In this document: positions 1 through 12,104 of the stretch, piece by piece
Layout of the letters: every line of letters begins with the position of its first letter
Numbering within the stretch: position 1 is the first letter of the stretch
Source of the DNA: Strongylocentrotus droebachiensis
Taxonomy: Eukaryota > Echinodermata > Echinoidea > Camarodonta > Strongylocentrotidae
Reading direction: 5' to 3'
Length of the DNA: 64,000 nt
Assembly: GCA_035222895.1 (NCBI GenBank)
Contig: JAVYIG010000871.1
Location: forward strand, 124,001 to 188,000
Notes under the pieces: model-generated
What the model was told of the DNA's origin: nothing
The model's input: the letters and a program-made list of their open reading frames with translations, nothing else
The model's database searches: none
Made by a program: the position numbers and the translations under genes

Positions 1-514
1 GACATGCATAATGGCTGATAGCTAATTACCACTGTAATTATGTTATTGGTAAAGAACAAGTGTTCTGTGTATATTCATTTGTCTAAATATAACTGATGCC
101 ACCCCAAATTAATTCACTACCCCCCCCCCCCTTTATGGTTGGGTCTTACGCTATCCCTTTACAGCAGAAAATCAACTTATGAGGAATATAGGTTGTACAC
201 GTTGGACGAAACGAGAGGACAGTCAGCAACTGAAATGCTGCATATTTTGACTGTGCTCGATCTCATGATCCATCTTAGTAAAATCGGTTTATGTTTGTGA
301 GATGCCTGACCTTTCGAAAGAATACTGGGCCGCCAAAAGACTTTCTCTGGCTATGATATTGTTGGGTAAATATAATATAGACCGGCGAAGTATATTTTAG
401 CCTAAGTGACACGAGTCGTTATGGTTGCGAGCATTATTGAGTGGGAGTCTGACAGTATCACAATGGAATCGAGGACACAGATAGTGTTTGGAAGTATATA
501 GAATAATGGGAGGA
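1..514. other. No gene seen; C homopolymer
   Basis: No supportable coding or RNA gene. A run of 12 C lies at 120-131. The rest is ordinary AT-rich sequence with no repeat I recognise. Confidence 0.5.
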
Positions 515-912
515 AGGGAGGAAGGCGGAGATAGATGGATAGAAATAGAGAGAGAGAGAGAGAGAGAAGGGGGAAGATCAGGAGAAAGAAGAGAAAGATA
601 CAAACAAAAAGCGGAAGACGGAGATCGAGATTGATGGAGAGAGAGAGAGACAGACAGAGAAAGGGTGGGGGGGGGGTCAAAGAGATAGGAATAGAGAAAG
701 ACCGATGGGGAGAGAAATATATATATAATTAGATACATATAGATATGATAAGGGAGAGAGACAGAGAGAGAGAGAGAAGGAGGAATGAGGGATGGAAGGA
801 GATCGAGAGAGACGGAGAGAGAGAGAGTGTGTGTGTGCGTGTGTGCATTTTAGAGACAGAGACAGACAAAGACAGAGACCGAGACAGAGAGAGAGAGAGA
901 GAGAGAAACCAA
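515..912. repeat. Purine-rich (GA)n tract with interruptions
   Basis: Long strand-asymmetric GAGA tract on the plus strand, including uninterrupted (GA)n near 547-567 and 889-905, a G9 run near 666, a short (AT) run near 718 and a (GT)n patch near 826-845. The frames called here on either strand are Arg/Glu-rich or Ser/Leu-rich translations of the repeat and are not genes. Confidence 0.9.
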
Positions 913-1890
913 GGGAAAAAATAAACATAGGAACAAAAAGAGAACAAAATCCTCCTAAGAAAAAGCCCTAAATAATCTGGATTTATTTAATGAAAACTGA
1001 TGCACATGATCTGACATGATTATATTTACAGGAAACAATTGAGTAAAAAAAATTCTTTTGATCTCATGTTCCTAACATGTGAAACATTATTATCACTATT
1101 GAAACAGCTGCTTTTAATAGAAGATGTGAAACAGTATCATTAATACGGAACATAACGCTCGTATCTTTTTAACTGTGGGCACATTAAAGGACACGAAATT
1201 TATTTTGAAAATTGTACATATTATATTGTCCTAAAGCTATACAATATAGGCTTAAAATGAAAACAAAATGGACACGATTGCATCCCTTCAGGCTGAAAAC
1301 ACTGTTATTTCTTCGATACTCCAACAACAAAAGATATGTCACTATAACAACTACATAAAAATGCGCGCATAATTATCTAAGCCAAGGGGACTATATCCCT
1401 TTCTCCCTCTTTCTGCTGATCTAACCTCTTTCTAGAGATCTTGCAATCATTCATTGTCTTTTTCTATCTTTCTTTCTTTTTTGCTTTCTTCTATTTTCCC
1501 CGATTTTTCTTGTTTTATTTGCCTTCCCCCAATTCATAATTTCTTTATTATTACATAGTTTTTAACTTACTGATTCTCTAGTATAATTTGTTTTCAAGGC
1601 GTATTGTAAAGCAGCCTCTAAGGAACTAATACTTCAACAAGCTCTGCTTCTAGTTAGTTCCTCTTTTCTCGTGCCATTACTGTTATATTAGTCTTGTTTC
1701 ATTGTTAATTTTTTGTAATATACTTGTATTCAAGTGTTAATAACATCGCAATTTCATTGTATTATCTTTTGTATTCGAAATAAATCATTTGAACCTTGAA
1801 TGCAGTTATGTTGCCATTAGCCACTGGAAGCACTCAAAGCATTACGTCCCACCATGGCACAAGTAGACTAATGCTTTGCAAAATGACATC
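913..1890. other. AT-rich spacer, possible LINE 3' end near 1740-1800
   Basis: No gene seen. 1440-1510 is T/C-rich. The segment near 1740-1800 ends in AAATAAATC followed by a TTGAACCTTGAA-like stretch, which resembles the 3' end of an invertebrate LINE. This is weak evidence because no coding remnant precedes it. Confidence 0.3.
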
Positions 1891-1940
1891 ATTGCCGCGT
1901 CCCGGATTCGAACCTCGAAGCAATTTTATCCACATTTTGG
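1850..1940 (-). repeat. tRNA-like/SINE remnant (B box only)
   Basis: On the minus strand 1904-1914 reads GGTTCGAATCC, a perfect match to the RNA polymerase III B-box consensus, followed by a CGGGACGCGG-like stem remnant. I cannot draw a convincing A box or cloverleaf, so I read this as a decayed tRNA-derived SINE or tRNA pseudogene. Confidence 0.35.
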
Positions 1941-2164
1941 TTACCTGTCCACTTAAGCCTCAGAGTCTGTTATGTATAACCCCTCCTCTTTCATCTCCAT
2001 AAAAAGATAGGAAAAACATTAAGGCAAGAATATACAAATACAAAATCTACAGCGATACGCATGAAGAAAACGATTGCAAGAACACCAACCCATAATATTT
2101 CTTTACAACCAACTGATTGGCTTATATTAAAGGATTCGAAGGGATTGTATAGAGTAGAGACTCT

Positions 2165-2261
2165 GGAGAGGGAACAAAAGTATGACAGAGATGGAAAGAG
2201 AGAGAGAAAGAGAGAGAGAGAGATAACGAAGGTCTGCGGAAAGGAAGAGGGGGGGGGGGGG
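2165..2261. repeat. (GA)n tract ending in G13 run
   Basis: Purine-only microsatellite on the plus strand (GA repeats near 2195-2222) closed by a G homopolymer at 2249-2261. Confidence 0.85.
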
Positions 2262-2627
2262 TGAGTTCACGCTATTATCTTTCAATCCGATTGCCTAAAT
2301 GTATTCATTTTTTGTACGGTTTTTGTGCCTACATTCGTGGTCTAACCGCATAGCTTGTATTTATTTGATCGAGAAACGTCGGAGGAAATCAAATGCATGG
2401 TGTCATGTTCTATCAGCTGCCTCCAAAAAATTAACATGTGAAAACTTATGTAAACATGCTCTCATTAAAGCCTGGTGCCCTATCCTTTCTTCGCCTTTCG
2501 GTCTGCACGTTTGTGCAGTGTTCATCGCCTAAGAATGACACCACTTTTCTTTATTAAAGCACGTAGTCCCTTATATGCATATACCGCGATGTGTCGGGGG
2601 ACGCTATTAGATTAAGGGATGCTACAA

Positions 2628-2650
2628 GCAGGGAATTGTTAATTCCCTGC
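2628..2650. repeat. Short perfect hairpin
   Basis: GCAGGGAATT at 2628-2637 and its exact reverse complement at 2641-2650 are separated by three bases. It lies in an otherwise unremarkable region (2262-3060) with no gene I can support. A 76-codon frame at 2591-2821 spans it and is not recognisable. Confidence 0.6.
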
Positions 2651-3069
2651 GACAAGTTCGATAAAGGGGATCAATTATTTGTAGACTTCAATCAGAGGCC
2701 TCGATTTGTTAGCCGGGAAATTTCGTGTCGAATCTCCCACACTCGTTCAATTGTTTTGGTAATGGGATTCCACCCTATTCGGCCGCCCGTCGCCCCTGGT
2801 GTCTACTTGAATAATGATTGAAGGGGTGAATTATGATTAGACTTTAGTTATTCTTTTCATTTTAAAAGATTCATGAATCGAAAGAAAAAAAAACGAAACA
2901 AAAACCTTTGTCGAAACATTAAGAAATGAGAAGAAAAAAGAAAGAAAACACATGCAACATTAATAAGCTCAACACTCAAAATCGAATGCTTCTTCATAAT
3001 ACGCGGTATACTTATTCTTAAACAATTAAATTTGTAAACAAAGGAGGGTGGGGGGAATGCACTTTTTGT

Positions 3070-3225
3070 ATAGGTCCCTCGGAATTCGAGCCCTAGTTGC
3101 CACTCTCAACCCTGGTTGAGTTAGTGGATAGCTTGTACGAAGTTATTATTATGGAGCGCCACGGAGTGTTAAATCTGACATGAGCGCTTTACAAAAACCA
3201 CCTATTATTATTATCACTATTCCTG
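3070..3225 (-). repeat. Degenerate tRNA-derived SINE
   Basis: Minus-strand features: an (AAT)n-like run, then a body containing AAGCGCTCATG and CTCCGTGGCGCTCC, then a B-box-like GGGCTCGAATTCC near 3080. The combination of an ATT/AAT trinucleotide run, a GCGCTTTACAAA-type motif and a degenerate B box is typical of echinoderm and other invertebrate tRNA-SINE remnants. No functional RNA gene is implied. Confidence 0.4.
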
Positions 3226-5260
3226 ACGCGTGCTTCTAAAGCCATGTCCTTATTTTTTTCACTACAAACATGACAAAGCAATAGTTATATATTTTCTTTG
3301 GACACAAAATTCTAACAAAAAGTAACGGTCATCTTTTGTAAATTGTATTAAGGTGTATTTGATACCATTGAAAATGGAAATGCTCTCCTCTCTACAATTT
3401 AAATCCCTTTTAATTGACTATATATATATATATATACTTCCGTGCTGACAGGTTACTCTGACAACAATTGATTGGATAATTAAAACTTTGCTCTTCTTTG
3501 CGATATCAGTCATAGTTATGTTAATCGTATAGATTTAGCACCAGAACCCACACGGTGGATTTATAAGATTAGATATTCCGAGATGGAAACTCGAATTTCA
3601 AGCAGAAGTACTTGTTTTTTGTTGGTGTGTTTTACTCAGTAAACGGCGACTTACATATTGCTCCGGTTGTCTCATTTTCGCCAGCACAAACGTAGCTAGT
3701 TCGCAATCTATAGAACGTATATAGCAGACGGCAATCGGTGTATCAGACGACACTTGATAGTGATTTTTTTTATGTGAGATTGCGTTGCTAAATATTAAAC
3801 AGTTAGTAAAATAAACCTACCAAACTAAATAATACAATGAAATACTTGACTGAAAGTAGGGGAGTTTGATGTGGTGCACAATTGCACCCCTCTGTTAATA
3901 ATCGAATAGTCCATGGTGTGTCATGAATATTCATGGTTTTGCTTACCTTGGCAAAATGTTTGCCTATACTATATGGAAAAATTACGGTGGGGGTTGGCTG
4001 AAGTGGACATAATGAACCATGCAAAACTGATCTATGATAATTCATGCTTCTTGTCCTTCGTGTGCTTGACCAATAATCTTACAATCGCGTGGTAAATTGC
4101 GTCCAAAGTTCGACTTGTTAAACATGCGTTATATATGCAGTGGCGAGCTTGCGACCTATTTTTGTCAAATTACGGTGGGTGAACTTTCAAAAGTCAATGG
4201 GACATGAGGGTTCCAATGAAAGAGCTAGTGTCAACGTACGTCGGGGTGGATGTGCTTTTCGTTTAAAAAAAAAAATTTTTTTTTAACGATTTTGGGGGGT
4301 AAAAGTCCATAGGCTAACATGTTTATAGGTTGCTGGACTCTGACGATAGGGGACTAAAGGGAGCGTTAAGCTGAAACCGGTTATGGTAAGGAAGTGAACT
4401 CTCAAGGATTTTAATATCACTTGTTTTTATATTATTTATAGAAATGTAGATATATATATATATATATATATCTACATTTATTTGATTTCAAAGTTTGTGA
4501 ATAATTCCATGCCCGCCTCGACAAACATGCGTGAAAAAGCCATCAAAATTGATGCCTCTGGGCGAAGCTGAAATGCCATGCATTTTCAAATCTACTAATT
4601 GATGCACAAGTCAGCACATAACATGAAATACAGGATCGGTTGCTAATATGAATATTTATTAAAAATTACTTATCATATTTGTCTTATTCATTCCTCAAAC
4701 CTATCCTCTACAATGTATAATCTAGGGATCACTCTGAAGGAAACTAAAATAAACATGAATATCTTCTAAGTCCAGAGAACTAGAATTTATCAAACTCCCA
4801 CAAAACATTTACAATACACATCGCAGAAGAAAGGGAACAGAAAATCCGGGAGCCAAATAAACTGTCACAGTTAAAAGCTACCCCGAATCTTCTTAATGCT
4901 ATCAAATTTGCAAAGAAGGAAAACAAAATCGTATTTCAGCGCAAATAATGCACACTTCAAAAGCCCGATAAACTTGTGAGGAGATAACAAAAATCAATGT
5001 ATCATGAAGAAAAAACAAAAGGAAAAAATATTTAAAAATCCCAATAATTATTTTTTTTCATTCAATTGGACTCGAGGACATTTTAGGTCTGGCGTCAAAA
5101 GCAGTCAGTCAGAGAAGGTGAGCTAAGACAAACTTTATGAGTGACTTCTATAAGATGAAACTAATGAGCGCTGAACACGAGGCGTTATTCTTTGACGTAG
5201 GACTGCGTCGGTTACAGGGGCGGTCTCTCATGTGTCATTGTGAGAGTGATAAAGGATCAA
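3226..5260. other. AT-rich spacer, no gene
   Basis: Nothing coding is supportable. It holds a (TA)n microsatellite at about 3419-3436, an A/T homopolymer junction near 4265-4284 and the AT palindrome listed separately. The two overlapping short frames near 3803-4095 (one per strand) are unrelated to any family I know. Confidence 0.45.
4442..4479. repeat. Perfect 38 bp AT-cored palindrome
   Basis: AAATGTAGA at 4442-4450, alternating TA core, and TCTACATTT at 4471-4479. The whole 38 bp is a perfect palindrome, so it is a potential cruciform and not a plain (TA)n microsatellite. Confidence 0.85.
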
Positions 5261-5264
5261 TATA

Positions 5265-5560
5265 AAAAAAGAAATGAGTGAGATTTAAAAACAAAATCGG
5301 TCAGAATCTCATTTTCCTCTGTGTTTGAAACTCATTAAAAAATGTAAGCTCCTGATCGCGATCAGAATCTCATTAGATGTGTAATTTTCTTGTTAACAAT
5401 CGAGGGTATTTGGCTGAACGTTTTACGTGTGAAAAAAAGCGAGATAACAGCGCTTGTCCAGAAGTGAGATTTTTTCCTGAGTATGAACGGTGAAAAAAAG
5501 GTGAGATTCACATCGCGATCCAAATCTCACTCACTATGTGTGTGTGTGTGAGTGTAAACG
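5265..5560. repeat. Imperfect inverted repeat rich in GAGATT/AATCTC
   Basis: Left part has GAGTGAGATTT and then CAGAATCTCA twice (near 5304 and 5366). Right part reads AGGTGAGATT, ATCGCGATCC and AATCTCACTCACT. Read as reverse complement, the right end starts like the left (GTGAGTGAGATTTG). It is probably an old foldback MITE, but I cannot fix the termini. Confidence 0.35.
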
Positions 5561-7048
5561 CGCCTATTGCAGAAGTGATTGCAATTGAACAGTGCACGCA
5601 TCGCGTAACATTATTTGTGTCAGCCTTATTTTTCCTTCTCACTCATGATTATCGTAGGTAATGACGCAATTGTAATGTATCGTCTAGAATGGGCGTTAGG
5701 GTCATATCTTCTGGGCTGTACAATAGCGTGACCAACAAATTATGGGTTAAGGTTACAGAACAAGTTCATCACTTTTAACACATCGCATTTCTTTGGGAAA
5801 AAAAGACTGCGCACTTTAAATATTTATTGGAAAAAACCTTCTGCGTAAGACATCATTTTTCTTAGAATAACGCTTATAAACGATTGACCTTGCCCTGGAA
5901 AGTATATATACTAGCAGTTAATTCGAATTCATTTTTAATTTGGTTCATCAACAATAAAGCGAGGGCAAATGTCGGTAGGAAACAAATAGCAGAAAAATGT
6001 TGTAGTGTTTGTTAGCAGACTCTAAAGTCTAGACTCTATTTGATGCCGGTAAGCTCCATCGGGTTAAACTACTTAATTTATCTGCAGGTGGGGGCTGTTC
6101 TAGTAAAAATTGTTTTTTACATTATTTATTTGTTACCAAAAAAAAAGATAATAATTATAAAATAGTATATGAGAATAACGATTATTGCGAATTTCGAAAT
6201 AACATATAATGATGTGACTTTCAAAGGTTAAACGATCCTACCTTTATTCCGTGTTTCAAACCCAACTAAGTGGGTAGAGTCTTTCTACTGACGGAGTATT
6301 GTGTGTCTACCTGCTTATCCCGTAAATCATATTTCTTAGAATGAATGAAATCCCATAATTAATGCAAACAAAAAGAATTTCAGTTTGAAATCAATGGACT
6401 AATTTTAATTTCAAAACAGTATACATTTCATCCGTTGAGAGTCAGAAGGGCACTTAGTAATAGCCATTTATCTGGAGTTAACGCCCTTCTTACTTTAAGC
6501 AAACGATATAATTTATTCATGTTGATACATGATTATAGTCATTAAAACGAAACAACGAGGTTCACACTTGGCGCCTCATAATCCAGCCGTCAATGATTTT
6601 ACGAGCCTATGGCCTCCAGACGTCTTTAAGGCAGCCAATGGCAAATTTTGTATCAAAGTTAAAGGTAAAGACCAGTTATGGAAACGCCCCCTCTCAAAAA
6701 ATGAAATGGAAGCTCTTATTACCAACCATGTGAAAGAATATGTTTTGACTCATACGTGATCATACAAATTTTGCCGAGAAACCGCCTACTAATTGATATA
6801 TTTGGTAAATTATTATATCTATTTGGACCTGATAGATATAACGCACGTGTCGCGTAGTCCAATATACATCTTTCTGTGTACAGTGCTTGTAACTTTACCA
6901 AGACTGGGCCAAATTTCTTATCATTTTGATGATTCCAGAACCTTGCAGTGCACACCAATACTCATATGCTAGATGATCAACCTTTTCTGATCTATTCCAC
7001 GACGTTTCTTTCACAATGCAATCGCATGACCATAACTGGTCTTTGTCT
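5561..7048. other. Spacer, no gene; inverted 21 bp pair at its end
   Basis: No gene recognised. A 76-codon frame at 6529-6759 is not identifiable. The 21 bp at 6661-6681 recurs in inverted orientation at 7030-7050 with two mismatches, directly beside the TTAA boundary of the next element. It may be a filler or capture footprint, or chance. Confidence 0.4.
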
Positions 7049-7685
7049 TTAAAGGCCCGGTCACACAGCCTTTCGCGTCTGTATCGCGGGTAAAATTTCG
7101 CGATTTTTTTTTGCCCGCGGTTGCCCGTGGTGGAAAATGTGCAAAATTGGCTTATCCGCGGTTTACCCGTGGTATGCCCGCGGAACAGACGCCGGCGACT
7201 GTTCCGCGTCCTTATCGCGGGTGAAGCGCGGCGGTACCACGGCCTACCACGCTTACACGCGGTACACACGCTAATGCACGTGATAACAACGCGGTACAGA
7301 CGCGGAACAAACGTGCTATGACCGTGCTCCACCCGCGATTACCCGCTAAAATTTCGCGTCCAATTCCGCGTATAACCACGTCTTAACCGCGGCCGTAGCA
7401 CGTACTAGCACGTTCGTTCCGCGTCTGTACCGCGTCTTTACCGCGTGTGTACCACGTGTACCGCCCGCCATTACCCGCGGTCTAAATTTTTGGGCAGCCC
7501 AAAACTTTTTCGCGCGGCCAACCGCGTGTGAATTTCTTACCGCGTGTAACGACGGGTAAAGTACGGCTGTATCGCGTCTTTATCGCGACCTCAACGCGTC
7601 CAACAGCGTCTGCTTCACGGGCAGAAATTTTTGGCCGTGATTCGGCCGCGATACGCCCGTGGAGGGCTGTGTGACCGGGCCTTAA
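7049..7685. mobile_element. TTAA-flanked CpG-dense MITE, GGCCCGGTCACACAG family
   Basis: The element body is 7053-7681, flanked by TTAA at 7049-7052 and 7682-7685. Its ends read AGGCCCGGTCACACAGCC and, inverted, GGCCCGGTCACACAGCCC, so there is an 18 bp near-perfect terminal inverted repeat. The 629 bp interior contrasts sharply with its AT-rich surroundings. It is built from short words such as CGCGG, TACCCGCG, CGCGTCT and ACCGCGTC in both orientations. The 145-codon and smaller frames inside are Arg-rich readings of these words and not genes. TTAA target duplication is the signature of piggyBac-type transposases, so I infer a non-autonomous element. A second family member is at 14343-15076. 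Confidence 0.85.
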
Positions 7686-9490
7686 GCTAATACAAATCAC
7701 ATTGGTGCATGCATTACTAATACTTGGTGAGAAGTCTGCATTTGGAGCTTGATATCTTACGAGTGTTGGAACATTATGTTGGGAAGTTCTCTTCCATGAG
7801 TCATGCTAATGTCTGACTTTGGTGACGAAATGATTGTTCGTAGTCACCGTGACGAAGGATGTCTCGTCGTGATAAGAACTTCGGCCTAAGATCTTAGACG
7901 TATGGACAGCCCAAAAAACAATGAAACACTGAACAAAAAACAAACAAAACACCAGCACTGAACAGCTTCCGAAATAGATATATTTCTAGCCAAGCATTCA
8001 CGACCCTTTGCTTTAAAGTTGTGTGCTTGCTCTGCCGTACATTTGCCTTTGAGGTAAAATCGTAATATTTGTGTAATTACGGGTCGCAGTAATATATTGA
8101 AACAATCATAATCTACTATTTTAAACACTGCATCACCCGCGTCTTAAATTAAAGTGTAAGACCAATACTTAAACTAAAGTCTTCGCTTGTTCAGTAAGTA
8201 TATTTTTCAACAATAACTCCTTTTCCTATGCTTTTTTATTAATTAGTTTAAAATAAAATTTGATTGTTTTTCTTACACCAATCCTCAATAGTGAGATAAC
8301 CTATAACTAATGTATCAGACAGATCAGTATGTGTGCGTTTGTGTGTATGGGAGAGAGTGTATGAGTGTTGGTAAACTGTTTCTTTTTTCAATCTTTGAAT
8401 TAAATGAGTAAGAATTTAAAGATTATACAGAATTATTTTGATACACTTACTGGAGACAGACTTTTACATAGGACCGGCCTTCCTGTCTTGCCTCCAAAAA
8501 TACTTTTATTAATGTACAGGTATGTATAAAATCCTTCGAGTCTTTTCCGCTCATGTTATTCTCATGTTCTCACAATTATTTTGTAATTGTTATGTTTTTT
8601 GTTTTACCTTGGTACATTTCTAATGACAGTATTGAATAACGTGAACTGCACTGAACCGAATTTAGTTATGAGCGTTTTAATGGTTTTTCATCACCCTTTT
8701 TCATGAATATTTGACTGTATACGTCACCCGCCCACTCAATCAACTTATGCGTTACAACATAAGTGCAGGAGTACATCTGCTAAAATAAAACAATTTGGAA
8801 CTCAAATAGAGGTAATAACGTACTTGAGCAGGTCATGCAATTTTCATTCTTCTATGCAGGAAGCGCCCTTCGCATATCACCAAGGCGACTAGCATTACAC
8901 TCTCACTTGAAGGGTACAGCAAGTGGTATTTCTTATATTTTTACAAATTGGCAAACCTCCTTCCCCGGTGATTTGAAGTACGAATACCAAGAAGAGAAGA
9001 AATAACAAGTTTATCTTATGAAATTCTATTTTTCTAAGAGCGTTGTTGAGTGATTAGATCCGGAGAAAGGTTAGGAAAATAGACATTTCTCTGAGCACCA
9101 TGATTACCTATGCTTCACGGTGGTTTAGGTTCAATACACGTGGACATTTTGATTAGTAAAATAGTCCGCAGATTAGGAACCGCAAACAGCATGCAATGAA
9201 CCCTTTAAATCCAAAATTATTGACTATATTAAAGACTCTGGACTCGGGTCCTTTGCAACACGGTAGTCCGATTTTTTGTTGGATTTTTTATTTTTTATTT
9301 TTTTGGAGGGGGGAGTGTCAATTTTCTACTCGAGTATGAGAAAATTGGAGAACCTCTCATAAAATTCTGTAAACAAATTTTTAACATGCCCCTTCCTAAA
9401 AACAATATTTTTATGTTGTCTTCTAGCGTTTACAAATCTAGAAAATTCAAAAAATTACGAAACAGCAATGCAAAGTTTGCCAACAAGTTT
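7686..9490. other. AT-rich spacer, no gene
   Basis: No coding or RNA gene can be supported. Short frames such as 7886-8128 (-) have no recognisable domain. A weak (GT)n patch is near 8330-8365 and a T-rich run near 9270-9303. Confidence 0.45.
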
Positions 9491-9499
9491 TTTTTCATG

Positions 9500-9523
9500 A
9501 GGGGGGGGGGGGGAGGGGGGGGG
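9500..9523. repeat. G13-A-G9 tract
   Basis: Two G homopolymers (9501-9513 and 9515-9523) separated by one A. These produce the polyglycine stretch in a spurious frame at 9386-9598 and are a likely sequencing/assembly trouble spot. Confidence 0.9.
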
Positions 9524-9576
9524 TGCAATAATCATCACCCCTCATCCTATTTCAGTGCCGACCTGGAGCACACTAA

Positions 9577-9850
9577 GCTAAGACCGACTTTAAGTTGAAA
9601 TTAATTACGACAGGCCATTCATGCCACTTATTGGTCTCACCATTGGTCTCTCAATTATGATTTTTAGATAATATTTTTTTCCTTCAAAGATGAATTATCG
9701 ACAACAAAATTCTGTATATATTTGATCATGGTTTGTACGTCCCTTGAGAGACCGATGCCGGCAAATGGTGATCGAAAAAAGTGGTATGAATGGCCTAACA
9801 TATTTAAGTCCAACTTAAAGTCAATATTAGTCTCTGTGAAACACCCCCCA
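9577..9850. mobile_element. Foldback MITE, GGGTGTTTCAC family
   Basis: Left arm (about 9577-9660) reads GACTTTAAGTTG, then GGCCATTCATGCCAC, then ACCATTGGTCTCTC. The reverse complement of 9722-9850 reads GGGGGGTGTTTCACAGAGAC, then GACTTTAAGTTGGACTT, GGCCATTCATACCAC and ATCGGTCTCTCAAGGGACG. The arms therefore pair over about 80 bp with mismatches, and the left terminus has lost its outermost bases. Relatives: the right half alone at 43662-43775, and the left end at 63753 running off the window. Confidence 0.7.
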
Positions 9851-11394
9851 GGAGTCACAATGATCCGTATAAGCAAGACACCATACATGAAAACATGGAT
9901 GTATTCAAGTGGCAATTCAAAACCCTATCTACTGCTGCGCAAACATCTCTAAATCCGGGCACTAACCAATATCCGAAATCGGGGTAAATGGCCTCTTCAA
10001 ATCCACAGGCGCAAGGATGGATGGATGGGCAATTTTTTTAAAAGAAATATGCAAACTTTAGCTGAGCTTGTTCCGCTCAAGTATTGCATTTTAGAATGGT
10101 TGATAGCGGTGGAAGTCTAATATCATTGGCATTTCTGAGAGGGTTCTGTTGAATATTGTGATCGTGGAGAGACTTGCAGATCGCACGCCAGCAGCCTTTT
10201 GCTTTCAGAACTCGTCCGCTCTCTCCACAAAGCCGTGACGCGCGAATGCCTCGCTCAAATATCAATACGTGCTGAGCATACGTTATCCGAAATTCCTTGT
10301 AAATTCAGACTATATTTGAACTTTGTGATAACCCATCCGTCATCCATCTCAAAGAAAAGAAAAGAAATAAACTAAATGATATACTATAATGATCAAGAAT
10401 AATACCCCAGGCATGTTGCCCAGGCAGCATGGATTTTCACCGCTGCCACGGTTTAAGTCTGTAGTAAGTATATTAATAGATGGAAGGACGGAATAGCTGG
10501 GGAACTTCTCTAGTACTTCGGACTCAGTGAAATACAGTTAAGTTGAAAATACGGAAGTATTCAACCAAATTTCGTTCAGTGACTAAAAAACCCCACTCCG
10601 CCTGGAAGCAGACTAGACGATGGGAGCTCGCGATAGGCCGACACCTTGCTGCTAACTCGCGACAAAGTGGCGAATGGCCTTGTCACAGGAGCGATTAAAA
10701 AAAAAAGGACTGCCAATGTTCACTTTGGATGCTTTTCATTCGCATTCAGTAACTTCAAACAAAACCGCCATTACTCCCTTCCGTATATTTCTTGATTTGA
10801 TCGGTTAATTACCAGAATGACCCTTTCCCGTCTTTGGTGGATAATTAAACGAATAGTGGAGTGACACAATCGACTATTGTCACACGTACAATAGTCATTT
10901 ATTCTAATATCCCATATGATATGACAGTCTCATTACGAATATCAAATGGAACACAGATCATGTTCTTGCATTGTGAAACAAACTTTCGAGAAGCCATTTG
11001 AAAACCACTGAATATAATAATAACTGAACATTGAATTCGTCACGGCGACGAATTAGGTGATTTGCCGCTTTGGTTCGAGACATACATGTAAAAACCCAAT
11101 GGGAGATTTGGCCTGTAACAAGAATTCTGCCCTCCACTCATATAACACGCCTATGTACAAGCTCATTTAGTATTCAAGGATGGATAAACAGTAGAAACTG
11201 TTGCGTTTACTATTGTTTGGAAAGCAAAGAAAAGATGAAGAAAGTTGAATGGTAGTGAGATCGACAGATTAAGAAATAGATAGAGAGAGAGAGAGAGAGA
11301 GTGAGTATGTTGTAACACTTAACCCATTTGGATATTTGCTACACTACACGGCCGATCACCTAATAACACAGAGTCAATGAGAAATCCCTCCTTC
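9851..11394. other. Spacer, no gene; short (GA)n
   Basis: No supportable gene. A (GA)n microsatellite is at about 11282-11301. A 62-codon minus frame at 10077-10265 and others here are not recognisable. Confidence 0.45.
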
Positions 11395-11750
11395 GTTCGT
11401 ATAACACGTATAAGTAGACGGTCTGAAACGTGTAGAATATGCATGACGGAAATATAACACAAACTCAATGGGAGAAAGCACGAACAAGTAGAAACCATAA
11501 TGTCAGATTTTGCAGTCTCTTCATCTTATATCGGAATTTTAACCGCCTTCCCGTCTTCTGATACACAAATGTACAAGTACTAGGTCTGAAACGTAAAGAC
11601 TATCCATGGCGGATTTATGTAACACAAACTCAATTGGAGAAAGCACGAACAAGTATAAACCATAATGGCAGATTTTGCAGAATTCACCTTTAATCGGAAT
11701 TTTGACCACGATCTAGTCTTCTGATCAAAATTTAAATCATTGTACAGTTG
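11395..11750. repeat. Two-copy ~165 bp tandem duplication (older copies upstream)
   Basis: The motifs GGTCTGAAACGT, TAACACAAACTCAAT, GGAGAAAGCACGAACAAGTA and CAGATTTTGCAG occur in the same order twice. For example, TAACACAAACTCAAT begins at 11455 and again at 11620, an offset of 165 bp. A more diverged piece (ATAACACAGAGTCAATGAGA) near 11362 and possibly another near 11095 suggest an older array. Confidence 0.75.
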
Positions 11751-11881
11751 CAGAGTAAAGTCTCAGCTACCACATAATAAAATATGGGAGACATCGGAGA
11801 AGGGATAGACGAGATATATTCAAAACAACAACGGCAAATATTATCTAATCTAATCAATTATATCGTTTTCCTTTACTGGCG

Positions 11882-12003
11882 CAATAGGGATTTTTAGATT
11901 TGCGTGGACTGACACACGTGACGTCCATTCAAGGCAGTGCATTAAAAGGACGTCGATCGTAGCAATCAACGTTGTCGTTGTGCGAATCTAAAAGTCCCTA
12001 TTG
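11882..12003. mobile_element. 122 bp MITE, CAATAGGGA-TTTTAGATT termini
   Basis: Left end CAATAGGGATTTTTAGATTT (11882-11901). The inverted right end is CAATAGGGACTTTTAGATTC (12003 backwards). There are two mismatches in the first 20 bp. Internally, GACGTCC pairs imperfectly with GGACGTC. The core ACTTTTAGATT is shared with the foldback element at 58425-58563, which suggests one family. Confidence 0.75.
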
Positions 12004-12104
12004 TTGACGTCTGAGCATTGTAGCAACAAATGCGGCACATAAAATCGCATCTCCAATTCATACCCTGTCAGAACATGAAAACAAAATTGGGGTTTCCAGC
12101 CATT

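Noticed and set aside
397..947. Several Ser/Leu- or Arg/Glu-rich frames on both strands
   Set aside because: They are translations of (GA)n in all frames, have no start context or domain, and recur wherever GA/CT tracts occur (also 13.8-14.5, 29.2-29.6, 42.4-42.6 and 49.7-49.98 kb).
6895..7332. 145-codon Arg-rich minus-strand frame
   Set aside because: It runs through the MITE terminus and its CGCG word repeats; no domain, and composition follows the repeat.
7053..7681. CpG island/promoter
   Set aside because: CpG density stops exactly at TTAA-bounded transposon ends, so it belongs to the element and not to a host promoter.
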